Source of the DNA: Sphingomonas naasensis | GTDB lineage: Bacteria > Pseudomonadota > Alphaproteobacteria > Sphingomonadales > Sphingomonadaceae | DNA length: 64,000 nt | Reading direction: 5' to 3' | Assembly (NCBI RefSeq): GCF_004792695.1 | Contig: NZ_SRXU01000003.1 | Location: forward strand, 404,022 to 468,021 | Shown here: piece by piece, positions 57,168 through 64,000 of the stretch | Layout of the letters: every line of letters begins with the position of its first letter | How positions within the stretch are numbered: the first letter of the stretch is position 1 | The notes under the pieces: model-generated | Told to the model about the DNA's origin: nothing | The model's database searches: none | What the model saw: only the letters and a program-made list of their open reading frames with translations | Translations under genes and position numbers: made by a program

Positions 57168-58897
57168 CCGCTTGCCTTTGCCGTGGGCGGCGCAACGCGC
57201 CGGACATTCTGGGGAGCGATCTTGGGCAGGATCTCGTCGCGCGGGCCGTACATCTCGGCACGCCCGTCGCGCAGCACGAGGATCTTGTCGACCACGGGCA
57301 GGATGCCGAGCTTGTGCGAGACGATCAGGATCGTGCGCTTTTCCTGCTTGAGCATCGCGAGCGCGGCGACGAGGGCGGCATCGCCCTCGGTATCGAGATG
57401 CGCGTTGGGCTCGTCGAGGATCAGGATGCGCGGATCGCCATAGACCGCGCGGGCGAGCGCGATGCGCTGCGCCTGCCCCGCCGAGACGCCGCGGCCACCG
57501 AGCTTGAGCTGATGATCATAGCCATTGGGCAGCCGGCGGATCAGCGCATCGGCGCCGACCTTGCCGGCGGCGGAGACCACCGCGGCGTCGATCGCCGCGC
57601 GATCCGCGCCGAGCTCGCCGGCGAAGCGCGCGATATTCTCCGCGACCGCCCCCGCGAACAACACCGAATCCTGCGGCAGATAGCCGATATGCCGCGCCAG
57701 CGCCTCGGGATCCCAATCGCGGCTATCGGCGCCGTCGAAGCGGATCGAGCCGCGATCGGGCGAGAGCGCGCCGGCGATCGCGCGGGCGAGCGTCGACTTG
57801 CCCGCGCCGCTCGGTCCGACGATCGCCACCACTTCGCCGGGCTCGATGCGGAGCGACAAGGCATTGAGGATCGCGCCGTCACGCGCCTCGTTGAGCACGG
57901 TGATGCCTTCGAGCGTGACCGCGCCCTGCGGCGCCGGCAACTGGGTGGGCGGAGGCTGATCGACGGTGCCTTCGAGCAGCCCGTTGAGGCTGCGATAGCT
58001 TTGCTGCGCCTGCACGATCGTCTTCCACGTGCCGATCAGCTGCTCGATCGGCGCGAGCGCGCGCGCGATCAGGAACGAGGCGGCGAAGATCGCGCCGCCC
58101 GAGATCAGATTGTCGACCGCGAGCAGCGCACCGAGCCCGAGCGCGAGCGACTGGAGCGCGAGCCGGGTAAATTTGGTGGCGGTGAGATAGCTTCCCGCCG
58201 CGAAGCTCGCCTCGGTCTGCGCGACGAGCATCGCCTCGCGCTGGCGCAACTGGCGCGCGACCACGGCACGGCGCATGCCGAGCGCGCGGATGCTGTCGCT
58301 CGAGGCGAGCAGCGCATCCTGATTGGCGTAGGACAGGCTCGCGATCGACTGGGCGCGATCGAGCCGGCTGCGCGTCGCGCGCTCATTGGCCCAGGCGATC
58401 AGCGGCAGGATGACGCAGCCGAGGATCGCGACGATGCCGATCCACGGATGCACGAGGAAGCAGACGAGGATGTAGATCGGCACCCACGGCGCATCGAACA
58501 GCGCGAGGATGCCCGCGCCGGTCAGCGTGCCGCGCATCGTATCGAATTCGCGAAGCGCCTGGCGCGCAATCGGCAGATCGGGCCGGCCGAGCGTGGCATC
58601 GAGGATCAGCGGCGCGAGCGCGGCATCGAGCTGGATCCCCGCGCGCACCAGCAGGCGCGAGCGGACGCGATCGAGCAGCGACAGCGTCGCCAGCGCGAAC
58701 AGCAGCACCATGGTGAGGAAGAGCAGCGTCTGCAGCCCGCGCGTCGGGACGACGCGGTCATAGACCTGCAGCATGTACAAGGTCGGGACGATATAGAGCA
58801 GGTTGACCAACGCGCTGAACCCCGCGGCGGCGAGGAAATGCCGGCGGCACAGCGCGAGCGCCGTGCGCATCGCCCCCAATGGTCGTTCAATGCGCAC
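57164..58897 (-). CDS. Type I secretion ABC permease/ATPase (PrtD-like)
   Basis: A 577-residue ABC half-transporter. Membrane domain about 15-310; nucleotide-binding domain about 345-560 with Walker A GPSGAGKST, signature VSAGQAQRIALARA and Walker B ILILDEPNAHLD. No N-terminal C39 peptidase domain is present, so the cargo is exported without leader cleavage, as for RTX proteins. The GTG start at 58897 has a GGGGGAG site; an ATG at 58870 is possible but has none. It exports C-terminally signalled RTX proteins across both membranes with HlyD and TolC. Confidence 0.94.
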   Translation of the reverse strand: MRIERPLGAMRTALALCRRHFLAAAGFSALVNLLYIVPTLYMLQVYDRVVPTRGLQTLLFLTMVLLFALATLSLLDRVRSRLLVRAGIQLDAALAPLILDATLGRPDLPIARQALREFDTMRGTLTGAGILALFDAPWVPIYILVCFLVHPWIGIVAILGCVILPLIAWANERATRSRLDRAQSIASLSYANQDALLASSDSIRALGMRRAVVARQLRQREAMLVAQTEASFAAGSYLTATKFTRLALQSLALGLGALLAVDNLISGGAIFAASFLIARALAPIEQLIGTWKTIVQAQQSYRSLNGLLEGTVDQPPPTQLPAPQGAVTLEGITVLNEARDGAILNALSLRIEPGEVVAIVGPSGAGKSTLARAIAGALSPDRGSIRFDGADSRDWDPEALARHIGYLPQDSVLFAGAVAENIARFAGELGADRAAIDAAVVSAAGKVGADALIRRLPNGYDHQLKLGGRGVSAGQAQRIALARAVYGDPRILILDEPNAHLDTEGDAALVAALAMLKQEKRTILIVSHKLGILPVVDKILVLRDGRAEMYGPRDEILPKIAPQNVRRVAPPTAKASG

Positions 58898-58986
58898 GCG
58901 CGCTCCCCCCGTACGGCAATGCCCCGCGACCGGTGAGGTCACGGGGCACGGCATTGGTATTGATCAATAAAGATAGCGGCAAATCG

Positions 58987-61900
58987 TCAGAATCCGTGAC
59001 CGAAATCAACCAGCTTCTGATTGCCCCTGAACAGCCCGTCGAAGACATCGGCGATATCGTCGAGCAGGCCGCCCAAGCCAGGCTGGTGATCCGAATAGTA
59101 ATCGGGCCCGCCGAACTTGACCAGCGCGGCGTTGTTGACGCCGAGCAGGGTGACGCTGCTCCCCCAGCTGAGGGTGAGCGTGAGATCCTGAACGCCGTCG
59201 TGATTGACGTCCTGCACCCGCGTCCGCGTCACCGATACGCCGTCGTCGAGGATGATCTGATCCTCGGCGGTGTTGAAATCGGCGATCGTGTCGCTGCCCT
59301 CGAGCCGGCCGAAATGGAAGCTGTCCGCCCCCGCGCCGCCCCACAGCCCATCGTCGCCAAGGCCACCGAACAGGATGTCGCGACCGTTGCCGCCCTTGAG
59401 TGTGTCGTTGCCGAGATCGCCGAACAGCACGTCGTTGCCGTCGCCGCCGTCGAGCTTGTCGTTGCCGAGCCCGCCGTTGAGCCAGTCATGCCCGCCGAGG
59501 CCGTTGAGCGTGTCGTTGCCGAGGCTGCCCGACAGCTTGTCCTCGCCCGCGGTGCCGTTGAGCGTGTCGGAGAAGATCGTGCCGGTGCGGGTGACGCCGT
59601 CGGCGATGCCGGTGACCGTGACGTCGACCGTCGCGGTGCTGGTCAGGCCGTTGGCGTCGGTGACGGTGTAGGTGAAGTGATCGACCTGCTTCGCGCCCGG
59701 TGCCAGCGCATCGAACGCATCGGCATCGGCGACGTAGCGCAGCGTCTGCGTCGTGGCATCGAAGACCACGCTGCCGAGCGTCGCGCCGGTATCGACGCCG
59801 GTGATCGTCAGCGTCTGGCCGGCATCGGGATCGCTGTCGTTGCCGAGCAGCGCCGCCCAGAGATTGGCGGTCGTCGCATCCTCGTTGACCGCGACCGAAT
59901 CGCCGGTGGCGACCGGCGCTTCGTTGACGTCGGTCACCGCGATGGTGAAGCCGTGCTGCGCGCTGAGCCCGCCGCTGTCGGTGACCTTGGCGACGATCGC
60001 ATAGGCCGCGACGGCCTCGTGGTTGAGCGGCGCGGTGGTGGTGATCACCCCGGTTGCGGCGTCGATGACGAACAGCCCGCCGGCATCGTCGACCAGCGCG
60101 TAGCTGAGCGTGTCGTTGGCGGTGTCGCTGGCCGAGACGGTGCCGACCACGCTGCCCGCGGGCAGATTCTCGGCGACGCTGGCGTTGCTGAGCGCGACAT
60201 CGTGCGGCGCCGCGCCGAGGCGGAGCAACGCGAGCTGCGGATCGTGATCGCTCGACTGCGCGCTGGCGGCGAACTGCGAATTGATATGGACCGCGTCATA
60301 TTGCGCGCCCGAGACCAGCCCGCCGGTGACGAGGATGTTGTCGATCAGCTGCGCATTGCCCTCGTACATGTAGCTGTAGCGCTCCTCCTCGGGCAGCAGG
60401 GTGGCGAGATTGGTCATCACGCCACCCTTGGCCGGATCGGTGAGCTGGGTCTGCGCATCCTCGAAATAGAAGCCGTTCCAGTCGCCGAGCACCGCGATGT
60501 TCATCGCCGGATCGTCGGCGAGATGGTCGTGGATATAGGCCTTGACCGCGGCCGCCTGCGCGGTGCGCGCGGCATCGCCGGCGTTCACCGCGGGCTGGTG
60601 ATCGCCCCACAGCGGCTCGCTGACGAGACGCGAGGTGAGGTGGACGTTGATCGTGGTGATCGTCTGGCCGGCGAACTCGAACGCCGCGACGAGCGGACGG
60701 CGGCTGCCTTCATAGGCCGCGTCCTCGATCAGCGCGGCGCTGCCCTCGACATAATCGACGCGATCGATGTTGTAGAGATAGCCGTTGCGGATGTTGCCGC
60801 CATCGGCGCCGCCGGTCTCGCCCGGCGTGGAGGGCGCGATCTCGACATAGGCGTAGCGCGCGCCCGATTCGGCGTAGATCGCGTCGATCAGCTTCTGCGC
60901 GGTGACCGTGCCCGAAAGATCGGGGCCGTTGCCCTCGCCATCGGCGTCCTGGATCTCCTGGACCGCGATGATGTCGGGCCCGCGCAGATTGTAGACGATA
61001 TTCTCGGCGAGCACCTCGAAGCGGGTTTCGCCGGGCCAGAGATTCTCGACGTTGAAGCTCGCGATCGAGAGATTGTTGGCGTCGCCGTGGAGCGCGGTCT
61101 GCTCGCGCCCGAGCGTGACGTCGTTGGTGACGGTGACGGCCTCGGTGACCAGCACCTCATATTTGTTCTGGGCATAATTGACGATGCCGGTGACGCTGCT
61201 CAGCTGATCGCCGATCGAATGCCCGGGCGCATAGCCGCCGAAAATCGCCGAATCGTCGTCGATCTGGATCTTCTCGGGATTATAGTCGCCATCGGCGATG
61301 GTGATGCCGCCGCGATCGTTGACGCCGGTCGCGCCTGCGCCGTGCGAGGCGACGACGTCGGTCTCGCCATATTCGTTGGTGTTGCTCACGGCCTGCGGCG
61401 TGTCGATCGTCACGCGCATCCCTTCGAGCGATTCCCAGAAATCGATGCCGTCATGCTGCGGATCGAAAGTGCCGAGGCCGTCATCGTCGATCGTGTCGGT
61501 CGGCGGCAGGATGCCGCCCGCACCGATCACCACCGCGGCCGGCAGCGCGTTGCCGCTGCTCTCGACCGTCGTGGTCGGCGAGACGATCTGGGTGACGCCG
61601 AGCGCGGTGTGCGACGCCTGGAACTCGTCGACGACGCCCTGCACCCTGACGCCGTCGCCGACCAGCACGGTCGGCGCGTCGCCGGTGTAGACGAAGATCG
61701 CGTCGGAGGTCGCCGCATCGCCGTCGCCGGTCGCCGACTGGAGATAATAGCCGTTCGAATCGACCGCGGTGACGATGCCGTGGGTGATCACCTGCTGGCC
61801 GTCATAGTCGGAGACATGGCCCGCGCCCTGGATCGTGCCGATCGCCAGCTCGATCAGATCGTCGTTGACGATCGTGCCCTTGGCGGTTCCGTCGACGATC

Positions 61901-63636
61901 GTGACGTCGCCGGTGGCGTTGCCGAGCTGGATCGTGAGCGATTCGTTCGACTCGCCGAGCGTGTCGCCGTTCACCGGGATCACGATCTTCTTGCTATATT
62001 CGCCGGGCGCGAAGCTGATCGTGCCCGACAGCGGGGTGCCGGCGGCGAGATCGTCGGCGCTGGCGCCGCCGTCGAACTGGATCGCATAGTCGGCGCTGCC
62101 CGACAGCGCGCCGCCGCCCGAACGGGTGACGGTGATGACGAGGTTGGTCGTGCCGGCATCGCCCTCGATCACGCGCGCGTCGTGGATCTTGAGCTGGCCG
62201 GGAACGTCGCCGGCGAGGATGGTCTGGCCGGCGTTGAGCGTGCCGAAGCTGTCGTCCGAGGCCGCGCTCCATGTGAAGTCGCCGCCAAGCGTGCCGTTGC
62301 CCTTGAGCTGGAGCGACCAGCCTTCGGGCGAGCTCGTGTCCTCGGAGACGTTGATGTCGGTGCTGGTCATCCCGCCCGCCGGGGTGCCCGCGGCGGCGGT
62401 GAAGGTGCCTTCGTAGGAGAGCAGCTGGATCACGGTGCCGTCGGGCGCGATCAGCGCGACGCCGTCGGCCTCGCCGTTCTGGATGCCCGAGCGGGCGAAG
62501 GCGAGCGCGCCGAAGCCGTTGCTCTCGTCGTCGATCACTCCCGACAGGTTGACCGTGGTATAGGTCGGCGCCGCGTCGGGGGTGTTGGTGCCGTTGTAGA
62601 AGACCAGCTTGTAGCCGGCGAGATTGGTGCCCGCGACGCCGGCGATCTCGATCGCCTCGGCCGAATCGGTGCCGTCATTGTCGTAGTGGATCTCGTTGAT
62701 GAACACGTTCGCGGTCGGCGCGGGCGGCGCCGCGTCGTCATTGTTGATCGTGCCGGTCGCGCTGGCATCGCCGAGCGTGGCGCCGCCCTGCGGATTGCTC
62801 AGCACCACGTCGAGGGTCTCGTTGGGCTCGAACGCGGTGTCGCCGCTGATCGGGATACGGATCTCGGCGGTGGTCGCGCCCGCGGCGAAGCTCACGCTGC
62901 CGGTCAGCGGGGTGCCGGCGCCGAGATCGGCGGCGTCGGCCGCGCCCGCGCCGCTGCCGAAGCGGATCGCCCAGCTCGCCGAGACCGGTCCGTCGCTGCC
63001 CTCGGCGCGCGTCACCACGAACACCAGCTCGCGCACCCCGGCATTGCCTTCGTCGACGGTCGCGTCGGCGATGCTGAGCTTGCCCGGGGTCGGCGGCGGC
63101 GGGGTGCCGTCGAAGCTCTGCCCGACATTGACCGTGCCGGGCGTGTCGTCGCCGATCAGCGCCCAGTGGAAATCCTCATAGGTCGTGCCCGAGCCGACAA
63201 GGCCCACCGAGGTGCCGTTCTGATTGCCGTCCTCGTACACGCCGATATTGACGCTGGTCATGCCGGCGGCGGGGCCGCTCGCCGCGATGAAGCTGCCTTC
63301 CCAGCTGAGGAACTGGACGACGGTGCCGTCGGGCGCGACGAGCGCGACGCCGTCGGGCTCGCCGGCTGCGCCGCTGCCGCCGTTCTGGATCGCCTGATTG
63401 GCGACCGGGTAATTGATGCGGAAGGTGCCGAAGCCGCCCTGCTGATCGGCGATGACGTCGGCCGCGGTCAGCGTGACGGTGCTATAGGCCGAGCGCTGGC
63501 TGGGATTGCCGTTGTACAGCACGACCTTCCAGCCGACCAGGCTGGTGCCCGCGGGACCGGCGATCTCGAGAAACTCGCCTGAGTCGGTGCCGGCATTGTC
63601 ATAGTGAATCTCGTTGATGAAGACGTTGGTCGGCAT
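58987..63636 (-). CDS. RTX extracellular nuclease (ExeM/NucH family) with lamin-tail, Calx-beta and cadherin-like domains
   Basis: A 1549-residue exoprotein without an N-terminal signal peptide. Two lamin-tail-like domains begin at about 1 and 310 (both INEIHYDN), each followed by a Calx-beta repeat ([10 protein letters not shown] region and IVNDD). Next are an OB-like segment, then an endonuclease/exonuclease/phosphatase domain (about 870-1190: [41 protein letters not shown] and [11 protein letters not shown]), a cadherin-like repeat and an Ig-like tandem repeat. RTX nonapeptides ([17 protein letters not shown] pattern) and a serralysin-type C-terminal end ([13 protein letters not shown]) finish it. 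It should degrade extracellular DNA and be exported by the type I system downstream, 89 bp away. The catalytic residues are intact. Confidence 0.93.
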   Translation of the reverse strand: MPTNVFINEIHYDNAGTDSGEFLEIAGPAGTSLVGWKVVLYNGNPSQRSAYSTVTLTAADVIADQQGGFGTFRINYPVANQAIQNGGSGAAGEPDGVALVAPDGTVVQFLSWEGSFIAASGPAAGMTSVNIGVYEDGNQNGTSVGLVGSGTTYEDFHWALIGDDTPGTVNVGQSFDGTPPPPTPGKLSIADATVDEGNAGVRELVFVVTRAEGSDGPVSASWAIRFGSGAGAADAADLGAGTPLTGSVSFAAGATTAEIRIPISGDTAFEPNETLDVVLSNPQGGATLGDASATGTINNDDAAPPAPTANVFINEIHYDNDGTDSAEAIEIAGVAGTNLAGYKLVFYNGTNTPDAAPTYTTVNLSGVIDDESNGFGALAFARSGIQNGEADGVALIAPDGTVIQLLSYEGTFTAAAGTPAGGMTSTDINVSEDTSSPEGWSLQLKGNGTLGGDFTWSAASDDSFGTLNAGQTILAGDVPGQLKIHDARVIEGDAGTTNLVITVTRSGGGALSGSADYAIQFDGGASADDLAAGTPLSGTISFAPGEYSKKIVIPVNGDTLGESNESLTIQLGNATGDVTIVDGTAKGTIVNDDLIELAIGTIQGAGHVSDYDGQQVITHGIVTAVDSNGYYLQSATGDGDAATSDAIFVYTGDAPTVLVGDGVRVQGVVDEFQASHTALGVTQIVSPTTTVESSGNALPAAVVIGAGGILPPTDTIDDDGLGTFDPQHDGIDFWESLEGMRVTIDTPQAVSNTNEYGETDVVASHGAGATGVNDRGGITIADGDYNPEKIQIDDDSAIFGGYAPGHSIGDQLSSVTGIVNYAQNKYEVLVTEAVTVTNDVTLGREQTALHGDANNLSIASFNVENLWPGETRFEVLAENIVYNLRGPDIIAVQEIQDADGEGNGPDLSGTVTAQKLIDAIYAESGARYAYVEIAPSTPGETGGADGGNIRNGYLYNIDRVDYVEGSAALIEDAAYEGSRRPLVAAFEFAGQTITTINVHLTSRLVSEPLWGDHQPAVNAGDAARTAQAAAVKAYIHDHLADDPAMNIAVLGDWNGFYFEDAQTQLTDPAKGGVMTNLATLLPEEERYSYMYEGNAQLIDNILVTGGLVSGAQYDAVHINSQFAASAQSSDHDPQLALLRLGAAPHDVALSNASVAENLPAGSVVGTVSASDTANDTLSYALVDDAGGLFVIDAATGVITTTAPLNHEAVAAYAIVAKVTDSGGLSAQHGFTIAVTDVNEAPVATGDSVAVNEDATTANLWAALLGNDSDPDAGQTLTITGVDTGATLGSVVFDATTQTLRYVADADAFDALAPGAKQVDHFTYTVTDANGLTSTATVDVTVTGIADGVTRTGTIFSDTLNGTAGEDKLSGSLGNDTLNGLGGHDWLNGGLGNDKLDGGDGNDVLFGDLGNDTLKGGNGRDILFGGLGDDGLWGGAGADSFHFGRLEGSDTIADFNTAEDQIILDDGVSVTRTRVQDVNHDGVQDLTLTLSWGSSVTLLGVNNAALVKFGGPDYYSDHQPGLGGLLDDIADVFDGLFRGNQKLVDFGHGF

Positions 63637-63882
63637 GGCTCGCCCCTGTTTTGGCGCGGCCGGAGCCGGCGCGCTGGATGCTATCGATCGTCGGAAGGAC
63701 TCTCGGAGCGATGGCTAGGGAGCGATGATGACAGCACGGTTGCGCGGCTCAAGGCCCACGTCGCGCCATCCGACATTTTCGTCGAATTTCGGGACGGTCG
63801 CGGCGCAGGACGATATCGTCGCCATGGCTGCGCTGCCCCGTGCCGGGACGCGGCCGGCCGCGGGGACGGTGGGCTGGACCGC

Positions 63883-63922
63883 AAAAAGCCCGCTGCCATT
63901 TGTGGTGGCGAGCGGGCTTTTG
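63883..63922 (-). terminator. Terminator between tRNA-fMet and the RTX nuclease gene
   Basis: AAAAGCCCGCT pairs with AGCGGGCTTTT around a 15-base loop that contains a further GCCA/TGGC pairing. On the minus strand it follows the tRNA and ends in a T-run. From 63637 to 63882 nothing but the probable nuclease promoter is expected, and no clear hexamers are seen there. Confidence 0.75.
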
Positions 63923-63937
63923 GGTTGTGGCGATTTC

Positions 63938-64000
<63 letters not shown>

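Noticed and set aside
59385..59560. Tandem GGN-rich repeats that could suggest a CRISPR or satellite
   Set aside because: They are in-frame RTX nonapeptide codons of the nuclease; no spacer pattern and no cas genes are present.
58879..63582. A 1567-codon open frame on the plus strand opposite the RTX nuclease gene
   Set aside because: It is an antisense shadow caused by high GC and codon bias; its translation is Arg/Val/Asp/Ile-rich low-complexity text without domains, while the minus strand has clear nuclease and RTX motifs.

Overview
This window looks like chromosomal DNA from a sphingomonad (Alphaproteobacteria, Sphingomonas or a close relative). The signs are high GC, several TonB-dependent receptors, EcfG-type promoters (GGAAC-N16-CGTT), GANTC sites, an alphaproteobacterial tRNA-Gln and initiator tRNA, and a UbiK/TspO/YbjN-ProC housekeeping block. 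The genus is an inference; no rRNA is present.

Layout. (1) 1-4741: a small peptide/D-amino-acid module (enolase-family epimerase, membrane-anchored serine hydrolase, XRE-cupin regulator), then a SnoaL-like protein and a divergent LysR regulator. (2) 4802-10860: a secreted GH2 glycosidase, an unrecognised lower-GC gene, a TPR-PRMT-like methyltransferase, a secreted protein of unknown function, and copy A of a 197-bp intergenic element. (3) 10872-39322: a large pectin/rhamnogalacturonan-type utilisation region. It holds four TonB-dependent receptors, a LacI regulator, two paralogous PL10 pectate lyases, a GH28 polygalacturonase, a GH105-DUF4861 fusion, a PL22 oligogalacturonate lyase, a DUF4450 protein, another (alpha/alpha)6 glycosidase and a PI-PLC. 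The probable flow is outer-membrane uptake by the receptors, chain cutting by PL10 and GH28, then trimming by GH105 and PL22. Candidate operators lie in the promoters. (4) 39382-44008: an acyltransferase whose 3' end was rewritten by a 3.5-kb island inserted in tRNA-Gln. The island has 19-bp att repeats, a tyrosine integrase, IS110 and PGN_0703-type nuclease remnants, and a 137-nt tract with almost no C on the + strand. (5) 44032-55792: core metabolism and stress genes (ilvE, hemerythrin, proC-ybjN, ubiK, tspO, folD, tlyA, lysozyme, osmC). This part includes a ZTP riboswitch before folD, copy B of the 197-bp element and at least three EcfG-like promoters. (6) 55803-63636: a type I secretion ABC/HlyD pair with its likely cargo, a 1549-residue RTX extracellular nuclease. 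The window ends inside tRNA-fMet.

The observations most worth following up are the paired 197-bp element, the C-less tract and other features of the tRNA-Gln island, the shared promoter box of the two PL10 genes, and the TPR-PRMT protein. All family names come from reading the translated sequence without database searches.
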